Positions 15,751 to 24,337 of a DNA stretch of 64,000 nt are shown one piece after another (the first letter of the stretch is position 1; each line of letters opens with the position of its first letter). The stretch covers positions 682,001 through 746,000 of the forward strand of contig NZ_BCUT01000002.1 in the NCBI RefSeq assembly GCF_001591365.1. The letters are read 5' to 3'. The notes under the pieces are model-generated. The model was not told the origin of the DNA, searched no databases, and worked only from the letters and a program-made list of their open reading frames with translations. The stretch comes from Variovorax paradoxus NBRC 15149 (GTDB taxonomy: Bacteria; Pseudomonadota; Gammaproteobacteria; Burkholderiales; Burkholderiaceae_C). Both the position numbers and the translations under genes were made by a program.

Positions 15751-16187
15751 GGCTCGCCATGACCACCGCCACCCTTCCCGACTGGAACGCACTGCAGCCC
15801 GGCGACGCCCTGCCCCCGCTCGAATTGCCGCCGATCCGCCGGCTCGACCTGGCGCTGTACTGCGGTGCCTCGGGCGACCACAACCCGATCCACGTCGACA
15901 TCGACTTCGCCAGATCCGCCGGCATGCCCGACGTGTTCGCGCACGGCATGCTGTCGGCGGCCTGGCTCGCGCGGCTGCTGACCCACTGGGTGCCGCAGCC
16001 GGCGATCCGCTCGCTCGACCTGCGCTTTGCCGCCATCACCCAGGTGGGCGAGCGCATCCGCTGCACCGGCACGGTGGCCGAGAAGTTCGAGCACGAGGGC
16101 CGGCGCAGCGTGCGGCTGAAGCTCATGACGGCCAACCACGATGGCATCGCCAAGCTGAGCGCCGAGGCACTGGTCGCCTGGCCCTGA
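15747..16187 (+). CDS. MaoC-family enoyl-CoA hydratase subunit (catalytic, ChsH1-like)
   Basis: 146 aa. The hydratase-2 motif is present: LYCGASGDHNPIHVDIDFA (Asp and His), followed by FAHGMLSAAWLARLL. It starts in an ATGA overlap with the preceding hotdog gene (a second ATG lies at 15759), as expected for subunits of one heteromeric hydratase. The reaction is addition of water across a trans-2-enoyl-CoA double bond. A 21-bp gap with CGAGGAGA leads to the SDR gene. Confidence 0.88.
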   Translation: MRLAMTTATLPDWNALQPGDALPPLELPPIRRLDLALYCGASGDHNPIHVDIDFARSAGMPDVFAHGMLSAAWLARLLTHWVPQPAIRSLDLRFAAITQVGERIRCTGTVAEKFEHEGRRSVRLKLMTANHDGIAKLSAEALVAWP

Positions 16188-16208
16188 CACATCCCGAGGA
16201 GACAACCC

Positions 16209-17048
16209 ATGAACAGCAGCACCCACAGAAAACTCGAAGGCAAGGTCGCCATCGTCTCCGGCTCCGGCCGCGGCATCGGGCGCGAGATCGCGCTCAAGCT
16301 CGCGGGCGACGGCGCGCGCGTGGTCATCAACGATCTCGATGCCGGACCCGCCGCGCAGACCGTCAATGACATCGTGGCCGCGGGCGGCAGCGCCATCGCC
16401 TGCGCCGGCAGCGTGACGGACGCCGGCTTTGCCGACCGCTTCGTGCGCACCGCGGTCGACAGCTACGGCGGCCTGGACATCGTCGTCAACAACGCCGGCT
16501 ACACCTGGGACAACGTGGTGCAGAAGATGAGCGACGAGCAGTGGGAAGCGATGCTGGCCGTGCACCTCACGGCGCCGTTCCGCATCCTGCGCGCGGCCTC
16601 CAATTTCATCCGCGATGCGGCCAGGCGCGAAGCCGACGAAGGCCGCGAGGTGTTCCGCAAGGTGGTCAACATCTCGTCCACCTCGGGCGTGTACGGCAAC
16701 GCGGGCCAGGCCAACTACGCGGCCGCCAAGGCCGGCATCAACGGCCTGACCAAGGCCATGGCCAAGGAATGGGGCCGCTACAAGGTCACGGTCAACAGCG
16801 TGGCCTTCGGCCTGATCAAGACCCGGCTGACCGAAGCCGATGCCAGCGCGGGCGCGAGCATCGACATCGAGGGCCGGCAGATCAAGGTCGGTGTCAACCC
16901 GCAGATCCTCAAGAATGCCGAGGCGCTGATCCCGCTCGGCCGCGGCGGCACGCCGCAGGAGGCGGCGGGCGCGGTCTACCTGTTCTGCATTCCGGAGTCG
17001 AACTACGTGAGCGGCCAGGTGCTGGTTTGCGGAGGCGGGCGGCCATGA
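16209..17048 (+). CDS. SDR-family 3-hydroxyacyl-CoA dehydrogenase-like oxidoreductase
   Basis: 279 aa. The NAD-binding loop SGSGRGIGREIALKLA, NNAGYTWDN, the Ser of NISSTSGVYG and YAAAKAG (Tyr/Lys) give a complete classical SDR site. Acidic DLD after the second strand (VVINDLDAG) suggests NAD. The insert around READEGREVFRKVVN is that of MFE-2-like (R)-3-hydroxyacyl-CoA dehydrogenases, so it probably oxidises the product of the MaoC pair. The SD CGAGGAG lies 8 nt before the ATG. The stop overlaps the acyl-CoA dehydrogenase start. Confidence 0.85.
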   Translation: MNSSTHRKLEGKVAIVSGSGRGIGREIALKLAGDGARVVINDLDAGPAAQTVNDIVAAGGSAIACAGSVTDAGFADRFVRTAVDSYGGLDIVVNNAGYTWDNVVQKMSDEQWEAMLAVHLTAPFRILRAASNFIRDAARREADEGREVFRKVVNISSTSGVYGNAGQANYAAAKAGINGLTKAMAKEWGRYKVTVNSVAFGLIKTRLTEADASAGASIDIEGRQIKVGVNPQILKNAEALIPLGRGGTPQEAAGAVYLFCIPESNYVSGQVLVCGGGRP

Positions 17049-18211
17049 CCGGCGGGGCCGTCGCCACGCGGCCGTGGATGAACGAAGAACTCGAGATGCT
17101 GCGCACCAGCGCGCGCCGCTTCTTCGAGCGCGAATGCGTTCCCCACGAGCCGCGCTGGCGCGCGCAGCACCATGCCGACCGCGAGATCTGGACCAAGGCC
17201 GGTGCGGCCGGGCTGCTGTGCGCCAGCATCCCCGAAGAATATGGCGGCGGCGGCGGCAGCTTCCTGCACGAGGCGGTGATCTGCGAGGAGCAGATGCGCG
17301 CCATGGCGCAGGGCTTCAGCAACAACGTGCACAGCGGCATCGTCGCCCATTACCTGCTGGCCTACGGCACCGAGGCGCAGAAGCAGCGCTGGCTGCCGCG
17401 CATGGCCAGCGGCGAGCTGGTGGCGGCCATCGCCATGACCGAGCCCGGCGCCGGCACCGACCTGCAGCGCATCAAGACGCAGGCACGGCGCGACGGCGGC
17501 CACTGGCGCATCAGCGGCAGCAAGACCTTCATCACCAACGGCATGCACGCGGGCCTGGTCTGCGTCGCGGCCAGGACCGATGCGGCGGCCGGCGGCAAGG
17601 GCATCTCGCTGCTGATGGTCGAGACCGAGGGCACGGCGGGCTTCCGGCGTGGTCCGCTGCTCGACAAGATGGGCCAGAAGACGCTCGACACCACCGAACT
17701 GTTCTTCGACGACGTGCGCGTGCCGGCCGACCACCTGCTGGGCGGCGAAGATGGCCGCGGCTTCGCGCAGCTCATGCAGCAGCTGCCGCGCGAGCGCCTG
17801 CTGATCGCGGTCGGCGCGGTCGCGACCATGCAGCGCGCCATCGGCGACACGCTCGGCTACGTGCGAGACCGCCAGGTGTTCGGCGAGCCGCTCCTGAAGA
17901 TGCAGAACACCCGCTTCAAGCTGGCCGAGTGCGAGACGCAGGCGCAGGTGGCGCGCGCCTTCGTCGACGACTGCATCGCACGCCTGATGCAGGGCGAGCT
18001 CGACGTGCCGACGGCCGCCATGGCCAAGTGGTGGACCACCGACGCCTGCTGCCGCATCGTCGACGAATGCCTGCAGCTGCACGGCGGCTACGGCTTCATG
18101 AACGAATACCCCATCGCGCGGCTCTATGCCGATGTGCGCGTCGGCCGCATCTACGGCGGCGCCAACGAGGTGATGAAGGAAATCATCGCGCGGGCGATGG
18201 AAAAGCAATGA
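17045..18211 (+). CDS. acyl-CoA dehydrogenase
   Basis: 388 aa, normal length. AIAMTEPGAGTDLQRIKTQA (FAD/substrate loop), DGGHWRISGSKTFITNG, RQVFGEPLLKMQN and LQLHGGYGFMNEYPIARLY are the standard signatures; the catalytic Glu is expected in the IYGGANEVMKEIIAR helix near the C-terminus. It makes the trans-2-enoyl-CoA used by the MaoC pair and passes electrons to ETF. It is a single-gene dehydrogenase, unlike the FadE28/29 pair of mycobacterial steroid side-chain loci. ATGA overlaps link it on both sides. Confidence 0.92.
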   Translation: MTGGAVATRPWMNEELEMLRTSARRFFERECVPHEPRWRAQHHADREIWTKAGAAGLLCASIPEEYGGGGGSFLHEAVICEEQMRAMAQGFSNNVHSGIVAHYLLAYGTEAQKQRWLPRMASGELVAAIAMTEPGAGTDLQRIKTQARRDGGHWRISGSKTFITNGMHAGLVCVAARTDAAAGGKGISLLMVETEGTAGFRRGPLLDKMGQKTLDTTELFFDDVRVPADHLLGGEDGRGFAQLMQQLPRERLLIAVGAVATMQRAIGDTLGYVRDRQVFGEPLLKMQNTRFKLAECETQAQVARAFVDDCIARLMQGELDVPTAAMAKWWTTDACCRIVDECLQLHGGYGFMNEYPIARLYADVRVGRIYGGANEVMKEIIARAMEKQ

Positions 18212-19899
18212 ACGCCAGGCCTCCCCACTTCCGCTTCTGGCCCAAGGGCGTGGCGCGCGAGCTGCGCGTGCCGCGCGCCACGCTGCCCGACTACCTGGAC
18301 ACCGCGGCGCGCCGCTACCCCGGCAAGCCGGCCATCGTCTACTGCGGCGCGGCCACCTCCTATGCGCAGCTGCGCGAACGCGTCGACGCGCTGGCCGGCT
18401 ACCTGCAGCAGCGCCTGGGTGTCGCGCCCGGCGACCGCGTGCTGCTCGCGAGCCAGAACTGCCCGCAGTTCGTGGCGGCCTTCTACGCCGTGCTGCGCGC
18501 CGGCGCCGTGGTGGTGCCGGTGAACCCGATGAGCAAGGCCGCGGAGGTGCGGCACTACGCGGCAGACAGCGGTGCGCGCATCGCCCTCGTCGCGCAGGAG
18601 CTGCTGCCCGCGCTCGCATTCGGCGAAGGCGAAGGCGAGCTGCGCGCCGCGCTCGTCCATGCCTATGCCGACGCCGTCGATGCGTCGGCGAGCGACGACG
18701 CGCTGCCCGGCTGGGTCACGGCGCCGCGCGCGCCGCTCGACGACCCGCGCCTGCACGGCTTCGAGCAAGCGATCGCGCTCGGCCTCGCGCCCGCGGCATT
18801 GGCCCTGTCGCCCGACGACCTGGCCGTGCTGCCCTACACCTCGGGCACCACCGGCCATCCCAAGGGCTGCATGCACACCCATGCCACGCTGCTGGCTTCG
18901 CTCGCTTCCTCGGCGGTGTGGAAGCAGCTGCATGTGGAGACGGTCACGCTGGCCGTCGCGCCGCTCTTTCACATGCTGGGCCTGCAGAACGGCATGAACC
19001 TGCCGATGTTCCTGGGCGCCACCGCGGTGATGATGCCGCGCTGGGACCCGGCCATGGCCGCCCGCCTGATCGAGCGCCATGCGGTCACCGCCTGGTCGGC
19101 GCCGCCGGCGATGGTGATCGACCTGTTCTCCCACGCCGAAGCCGAGCGGCGCGACCTCTCGAGCCTGGCGCTGCTCTCGGGCGGCGGCGCCGCGATGCCC
19201 GAGGCGGTGGCCGCCATGCTCCTGCAGCGCCACGGCCTCTCGTACAACGAAGGCTACGGCCTGACGGAGACCGCGTCCTTCCTGCACGCCAACCCGCCCG
19301 CGCGCGGCAAGCGCCAGTGCCTGGGCATGCCGACGCAGGGCGTGGATTCGCGCATCGTCGATCCGGTCACGTTCGAGGAGCTGCCGCCTGGCGAGGTGGG
19401 CGAACTGGTCACGCGCGGCGCGCAGCTCATGAAGGGCTACTGGCGCAACCCGGAGGCTGACCGCGAGGCCTTCGTCGAGATCGGCGGCCGGCGCTTCTTT
19501 CGCACCGGCGACCTGGCGTCGATGGACGAGGACGGCTACTTCTTCCTGCGCGACCGGCTCAAGCGAATGATCAACGCCTCCGGCTACAAGGTCTGGCCCA
19601 CCGAGGTGGAGAACGCGATGTACGAGCATCCGGCCATCCACGAGGCCTGCGTGATCGCGGTGCCCGACGGCAGGCGCGGCGAATCGGTCAAGGCGCTGGT
19701 GGTGCTCAAGCCCCAGGAGCGCGGCCACGTCGCCGAAGAGGACATCGTCGCCTGGTGCCGCGAGCGCATGGCCGTCTACAAGGCGCCGCGCGTGGTCGAG
19801 TTTCTCGAGAGCCTGCCGAAGTCCGGCACCGGAAAGATCCTCTGGCGCGAACTGCAGGAAGCGCAGCGCGCCGCTGCCCAGAAGCAAGCACACCCATGA
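18208..19899 (+). CDS. long-chain-type acyl-CoA ligase
   Basis: 563 aa. The P-loop LPYTSGTTGHPKGCMHTH, EGYGLTETASFLHANP, FFRTGDLASMDEDGYFF, DRLKRMINASGYKVWPTEVE and the C-terminal Lys in PKSGTGKILWREL are all intact. This is the second ligase of the cluster and is only distantly similar to the one at 9802, so the two probably act on different acids, for example the intact substrate and a shortened acid. It is coupled to both neighbours by ATGA overlaps. Confidence 0.92.
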   Translation: MNARPPHFRFWPKGVARELRVPRATLPDYLDTAARRYPGKPAIVYCGAATSYAQLRERVDALAGYLQQRLGVAPGDRVLLASQNCPQFVAAFYAVLRAGAVVVPVNPMSKAAEVRHYAADSGARIALVAQELLPALAFGEGEGELRAALVHAYADAVDASASDDALPGWVTAPRAPLDDPRLHGFEQAIALGLAPAALALSPDDLAVLPYTSGTTGHPKGCMHTHATLLASLASSAVWKQLHVETVTLAVAPLFHMLGLQNGMNLPMFLGATAVMMPRWDPAMAARLIERHAVTAWSAPPAMVIDLFSHAEAERRDLSSLALLSGGGAAMPEAVAAMLLQRHGLSYNEGYGLTETASFLHANPPARGKRQCLGMPTQGVDSRIVDPVTFEELPPGEVGELVTRGAQLMKGYWRNPEADREAFVEIGGRRFFRTGDLASMDEDGYFFLRDRLKRMINASGYKVWPTEVENAMYEHPAIHEACVIAVPDGRRGESVKALVVLKPQERGHVAEEDIVAWCRERMAVYKAPRVVEFLESLPKSGTGKILWRELQEAQRAAAQKQAHP

Positions 19900-20699
19900 A
19901 CGGCTTCACCGCACTGCGCTGCGAGCGCCACGGCAGCACCGCGCTGCTGACGCTGGACACGCCCGCCAACCGCAACGCGCTCGCCCCCGCCATGCGCGAG
20001 GAACTCGCACGGGCCATCGCGCAGGTGCGCGGCGACCCCGAGGTGCGCGCGCTGGTGCTGGCCGGCGCCAACGGCCAGTTCTGCTCAGGCGGCGACCTGC
20101 GCGGCATTGCCGATGCAAAGCTCGACAACGCCGGCTGGCGCGAGCGCATGCAGGCCACGCAGCGCTGGTTCAGCGAGCTGATCCTGCTCGACAAGCCCGT
20201 GATCGCCGCGGTCGATGGCGCGGCCTACGGCGCGGGCTTCAGCCTGGCGCTCGCGGCCGACTTCGTGCTTGCGAGCCCGCGCGCGCGCTTCTGCATGTCG
20301 TTTCTCAAGCTCGGCCTGGTGCCGGACTGCGGCGCCTTCTACACCTTGCCGCGCGTGGTGGGCGCGCAGCGCGCACGCGAGCTGATGCTGTCGGCGCGCG
20401 AGGTCGGCGCGGCCGAGGCGCTCGAGCTCGGCATTGCGATGGAACTGCACGAACCCGCGCAGCTGCTGCCGCGCGCGCTGGCGCTGGCCGAAAGCTTTGC
20501 CGGCGCCTCGCCCCTGGCCGTGAGCCTGGTGAAGCGCGCCACCGGCGATGCGGGCGCGCTGGCCGCGCTGCTCGACACCGAGGCGAACGTGCAGGCGCTG
20601 GCCTTCGGCAGTGCCGAGCACCGCGAGGCGGCGAACCATTTCCTCGACAAGAAGCCGCTGCCCTTCCAGTGGCCGGCCCACAAGGAGCAAGCCCGATGA
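19896..20699 (+). CDS. enoyl-CoA hydratase/isomerase (crotonase) family protein, PaaG-like
   Basis: 267 aa. Oxyanion-hole segments GQFCSGGDLRGI and DGAAYGAGFSLALAADF are conserved. In the position of the hydratase Glu the sequence reads LVPDCGAFYTLPRVVG, with Asp as in PaaG-type isomerases (LIPDSGG...), so double-bond isomerisation is more likely than hydration. That would complement the dienoyl-CoA reductase in handling unsaturated chains, while the MaoC pair does the hydration. ATGA overlaps on both ends. Confidence 0.85.
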   Translation: MNGFTALRCERHGSTALLTLDTPANRNALAPAMREELARAIAQVRGDPEVRALVLAGANGQFCSGGDLRGIADAKLDNAGWRERMQATQRWFSELILLDKPVIAAVDGAAYGAGFSLALAADFVLASPRARFCMSFLKLGLVPDCGAFYTLPRVVGAQRARELMLSAREVGAAEALELGIAMELHEPAQLLPRALALAESFAGASPLAVSLVKRATGDAGALAALLDTEANVQALAFGSAEHREAANHFLDKKPLPFQWPAHKEQAR

Positions 20700-21085
20700 A
20701 CGACCACCGCCTCGGCGCGCAGGCCTTCCACCAGCGCGAGCTGGACGCCGGCCGCTTCCTGCTGCAGCGCTGCGGCGACTGCGGCCGCCACGTCTACTAC
20801 CCGCGCGAAAGCTGCCCGCACTGCGGCGGCACGGCGCTCGAATGGAAGGCGCCTGGCGGCCTGGGCACCGTGCATGCCGTGACGACCGTGCGGCGCAAGC
20901 CGGCCGACGGCGGCGACCTCAACGTGAGCCTGGTCGATCTCGACGAAGGCGTGCGGCTCATGAGCCGCATCGAGAACCTCGCGCCCGAAGCAGTGCGCAT
21001 CGGCCAGCGCGTCCGCGCGCGGGTGCAGGTGAAGGACGGCCGCGGCCTGGTGCTGTTCGAAGCCGTCGAAGGAGCCGCTCGATGA
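20696..21085 (+). CDS. DUF35 OB-fold protein with zinc ribbon (ChsH2 C-domain-like)
   Basis: 129 aa. An N-terminal helix (AFHQRELDAGRFLLQRC) leads into a rubredoxin-like zinc ribbon, CGDC ... CPHCGG, and then an OB-fold (GTVHAVTTVRR ... VRARVQVKDGRGLVLFEAV). DUF35 proteins bind acyl-CoA and form obligate complexes with thiolase-fold partners. Its neighbour, coupled by an ATGA overlap, is the Cys-less thiolase at 21082, the same pairing as ChsH2-DUF35 with the aldolase Ltp2. In known steroid loci this domain is fused to a MaoC domain; here it is a free protein. Confidence 0.9.
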   Translation: MNDHRLGAQAFHQRELDAGRFLLQRCGDCGRHVYYPRESCPHCGGTALEWKAPGGLGTVHAVTTVRRKPADGGDLNVSLVDLDEGVRLMSRIENLAPEAVRIGQRVRARVQVKDGRGLVLFEAVEGAAR

Positions 21086-22263
21086 GCGCGGAACTCAAGG
21101 CCTTGCGCGGCAGCGCGGCCATCGCCGGCGCCGCCACCTTCGGCTGCGGCGAGGCGCCGGGCTTCACCGACATGGAACTGCTGGCGCGCGCCGCGCGCGC
21201 GGCCGTGGCGGATGCGGGCCTTCAGATGCGCGACATCGACGGCCTCTGCACCGCCAGCGCCTCGGCCGCGATGTGGACGCTGCCGGTGGTCGAATACCTG
21301 GGCCTCAACCCGCGCTACATCGACGGCACCATGCTGGGCGGCAGCAGCTTCATCGCGCACCTGCTGCCCGCGATGCAGGCCATCCGTTCGGGCCAGTGCA
21401 GCGCGGTGCTCATCTGCTACGGCAGCGCGCAGCGCAGCGCCGCCTTCGGCCGGAGAGAGATCGTGGCGGCGCGCCGCTTTCTCGACCCGCAGCCCTACGA
21501 GCATCCTTACGAGCCGATGCTGCCGGTGTCGGCCTACGCGCTGGCGGCGTCGCGCCACATGCACGAATTCGGCACCACGCGCGAGCAGCTGGCCGACGTG
21601 GCGGTGGCCGCGCGCGCCTGGGCCGGGCTCAACCCCGAGGCCTTCATGCGCGAGCCGCTCACGCGCGCAGACGTGCTGGGCGCCCGCATGGTGTCGGACC
21701 CGCTGGGCGTGCGCGACTGCTGCCTGGTCACCGATGGCGCCGGTGCCTGCGTGCTGGTGGGCGCCGAGCGCGCGAGGGACCTGCCGAGGAAGCCGGTCTA
21801 TGTGCTGGGCAACGCCACGGCGGTGTGGAACCGGCAGATCTCCTCGATGGCGGACCTCACCGTCACGGCGGCCCGCCAGTCGGGCCGCGAGGCCTTCGCG
21901 ATGGCCGGGCTCGCACCCGCGGACATGGACGTGGTGCAGCTGTACGACGCCTTCACCATCAACACGCTGCTGTTCCTCGAAGACCTGGGCTTCTGCCCCA
22001 AGGGTGAAGGCGGCCGCTTCGTGGCCGACGGCGCCATTGCCCCCGGCGGCCGGCTGCCCGTGAACACCAACGGCGGCGGGCTGTCGTGCGTGCATCCCGG
22101 CATGTACGGCATCTTCGCGCTCATCGAGGCCGTGCGGCAGTTGCGCGGCGAATGCGGCGAGCGCCAGGTGAAGAACGCGCAGACCGCGCTCGCGCATGGC
22201 AACGGCGGCATGCTGTCGAGCCAGGCCACCGCGATCCTGGGCACGGCCGAAGCGCTGCGTTGA
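21082..22263 (+). CDS. Ltp2-like thiolase-fold protein lacking the nucleophilic cysteine (putative retro-aldolase)
   Basis: 393 aa thiolase fold. Where thiolases have the nucleophilic Cys, this protein reads DGTMLGGSSFIAHLLP with Ser88-Ser89. The C-terminal motif is VNTNGGGLSCVHPGMYG followed by LAHGNGGMLSSQATAIL, the HGNGG form of Ltp2/DitF proteins. In mycobacteria Ltp2 with DUF35 cleaves a 3-hydroxyacyl-CoA side chain by retro-aldol reaction using tyrosines rather than Cys. Several Tyr residues are available (for example VQLYDAFTI and HPGMYGIF). Coupled by ATGA to the DUF35 gene, it is likely its partner; the substrate is unknown. Confidence 0.85.
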   Translation: MSAELKALRGSAAIAGAATFGCGEAPGFTDMELLARAARAAVADAGLQMRDIDGLCTASASAAMWTLPVVEYLGLNPRYIDGTMLGGSSFIAHLLPAMQAIRSGQCSAVLICYGSAQRSAAFGRREIVAARRFLDPQPYEHPYEPMLPVSAYALAASRHMHEFGTTREQLADVAVAARAWAGLNPEAFMREPLTRADVLGARMVSDPLGVRDCCLVTDGAGACVLVGAERARDLPRKPVYVLGNATAVWNRQISSMADLTVTAARQSGREAFAMAGLAPADMDVVQLYDAFTINTLLFLEDLGFCPKGEGGRFVADGAIAPGGRLPVNTNGGGLSCVHPGMYGIFALIEAVRQLRGECGERQVKNAQTALAHGNGGMLSSQATAILGTAEALR

Positions 22264-22304
22264 GTCGAGCCGAGTTATTCCACCCCCGAAGAGGAGACAA
22301 GCCC

Positions 22305-23309
22305 ATGAAGACGACATCGATGCTGGTACGAAGGCTCTGCGCGGCCGCAGGCCTGGCGCTTCTGCTCAGCGCGCCGGCCTTGGCACAAACAGCCACGCAA
22401 ACGGCCGCGCACTCCGCCTATCCGAGCCAGCCGCTCAAGCTGATCGTGCCCTACCCCGCCGGCGGCGCCACCGACGCGCTGGCGCGCACCATCGGCCAGA
22501 AGCTGCAGGAGGCCTGGGGGCAGACTGTGCTGGTGGAGAACCGCCCCGGCGCGGGCGGCACCATCGGCAACGGCTTCGTCGCCAAGGCGCCGGCCGACGG
22601 CCACACGCTGCTCATCGCCATCACCGCGCTGATCCAGCAGCCGCCGCTCATGGACAAGCTCGCCTACGACCCGCTGAAGGACTTCGCGCCCGTCACTATG
22701 ATTGCGCGCAGCCCCAGCATGCTGGCCGTGCCGCTCGATTCGCCCGCAAAGAACCTCAAGGACTTCATCGCCATGGTGAAGCAGAGCCCCGGCAAGTACA
22801 ACTTCGGCAGCTACGGCGCCGGCACTTCGTCGCACATCCAGGGCGCGCTCTTGAACATGCAGGCCGGCATCGACCTGGTGCACGTGCCGTTCCAGGGCGC
22901 CGCGCCGCTGGTCACCAACCTGGTGGGCGGCCAGCTCGCCTCGGCCTTCATCGACAGCGCCACCGCGCGCCCGCATCTCAAGTCGATGCGCCCGCTGGCC
23001 GTGACCGGCACGCAGCGCATGCCCGGCCTGCCCGACGTGCCCACCTTTGCCGAGCTGGGCTTTCACTCCTTCGACCCCTACGGCTGGTTCGGCGTGTTCC
23101 TGCCCGCCGCCACGCCCGCGCCGGTGGTGCAGAAGCTGTCCGACGAGATCGACCGCATCGTGCACCTGCCCGACGTGAGCGCCAAGATCGAGGCGCTGGG
23201 CCTGCAGGTGGCCGGCGGCAAGCCCGAAGCGTTCCAGAAGGTGGTGCGCGCCGATGCGGCCATCTACGCGAAGATCATCAAGGACGCGAACATCCGCCTG
23301 GCGCAGTGA
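22305..23309 (+). CDS. Bug/TctC-family periplasmic substrate-binding protein (second copy)
   Basis: 334 aa. The Sec signal peptide (LCAAAGLALLLSAPALAQ) precedes YPSQPLKLIVPYPAGGATDALAR, ENRPGAGGTIGNGFVAKAPADGHTLL and later NFGSYGAGTSSHIQG, all typical of Bug receptors. It ends the acyl-CoA operon; GAGGAGAC lies 8 nt before the ATG. It shares the fold but little close identity with the Bug proteins at 11770 and 34342, so each may bind a different acid. No transporter membrane genes accompany it. Confidence 0.92.
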   Translation: MKTTSMLVRRLCAAAGLALLLSAPALAQTATQTAAHSAYPSQPLKLIVPYPAGGATDALARTIGQKLQEAWGQTVLVENRPGAGGTIGNGFVAKAPADGHTLLIAITALIQQPPLMDKLAYDPLKDFAPVTMIARSPSMLAVPLDSPAKNLKDFIAMVKQSPGKYNFGSYGAGTSSHIQGALLNMQAGIDLVHVPFQGAAPLVTNLVGGQLASAFIDSATARPHLKSMRPLAVTGTQRMPGLPDVPTFAELGFHSFDPYGWFGVFLPAATPAPVVQKLSDEIDRIVHLPDVSAKIEALGLQVAGGKPEAFQKVVRADAAIYAKIIKDANIRLAQ

Positions 23310-23473
23310 GCGCGAGCCGTTGCAGCGCGGCGTGAGGTGGCGCAAGATGCTGCATGGCAACGTCGACGCAGGCTCGGGATCAGCAGCCTTGTCGCCGTTC
23401 GCCGCCACGCGGTTCGGGACGCAAAGGTCCCTTTCATTCGCTGGACAACGCCAACAGGTACTGGAGGCTTTCT

Positions 23474-24304
23474 ATGCCGAATCGAGTCAACCAAGCCATC
23501 CAGGCGCATTACGGCCGGCCGGATGTGGGAAGCGTGATTCTGGCGGCCCTGGAAAAGGCGGGCAAAGACCTGGACCGCCTCACGCCGGAAGACTTGGCAC
23601 CCGTCGACGAGTTTCATATCCGGGGCCGGGCTGCGACGCTGGAGCTCGCCCGGGCCGCGGGTCTCGATGCGAACAAGCGTGTGCTCGATGTCGGCAGCGG
23701 TGTTGGCGGAACTTCGCGCTGCCTTGCAAGGGAATTCGGTTGCCACGTCACCGGCATTGACCTCACAGACGAATACTGCCGCGCCGCTGCAATGCTCTCT
23801 GCCAAGGTCGGCCTGGCGGACCTGGTCGATTATCGCCAGGGTGATGCCACCCACCTGCCGTTTGATGACGGCGTGTTCGATGTCGTCTGGACGGAGCACG
23901 TGGCCATGAACATTCCAGACAAACTCCGGCTGTACAAGGAGATGCACCGGGTTCTGAAGCCGGGCGGCACGCTCGCCATCTACGACGTATTGGCCGGCCC
24001 TTCCGGACCGGTCCTGTTTCCCGTCCCGTGGGCGCGCACGCCGGATACGAGCTTCCTCGTGCAGCCGGACGAGTTGCGCGGGCTTCTCGAGAACGCTGGA
24101 TTCACGATTTCCGACTGGATGGACACGACCGAGGCAGCGCGCACGTGGTTTGTGTCCCTGGCCGAGAAGATCCGCAAGGAAGGCTTTCCGCCGCTTGGAT
24201 TCCATCTGCTCCTCGGGGCCGACTTTCAGGCGATGGCACAAAATCAGGGGCGAAATCTCCAGGAAGGGCGGATAGTTCTTGGACAAGTTGTCGCAAGGAA
24301 ATAG
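23474..24304 (+). CDS. class I SAM-dependent methyltransferase (small-molecule type)
   Basis: 276 aa. Motif I is RVLDVGSGVGGTSRCLA, motif II region VTGIDLTDEYC, motif III QGDATHLPFDDGVFDVVWTEH, then LKPGGTLAIYDVL. The N-terminal helix pair (VILAALEKAGKDLDRL) before a FHIRGR linker resembles sarcosine/dimethylglycine or gamma-tocopherol-type methyltransferases, but the acceptor cannot be named. GGAGG lies 8 nt before the ATG. It is followed head-on by another methyltransferase gene with a 33-bp gap. Confidence 0.82.
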   Translation: MPNRVNQAIQAHYGRPDVGSVILAALEKAGKDLDRLTPEDLAPVDEFHIRGRAATLELARAAGLDANKRVLDVGSGVGGTSRCLAREFGCHVTGIDLTDEYCRAAAMLSAKVGLADLVDYRQGDATHLPFDDGVFDVVWTEHVAMNIPDKLRLYKEMHRVLKPGGTLAIYDVLAGPSGPVLFPVPWARTPDTSFLVQPDELRGLLENAGFTISDWMDTTEAARTWFVSLAEKIRKEGFPPLGFHLLLGADFQAMAQNQGRNLQEGRIVLGQVVARK

Positions 24305-24337
24305 GCGGCGCCCAACAATGGAGTGCAGCCGCTGCGG

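Noticed and set aside
18151..19893. 580-codon minus-strand frame under the second acyl-CoA ligase
   Set aside because: Antisense composition artefact; the plus-strand ligase has all motifs.
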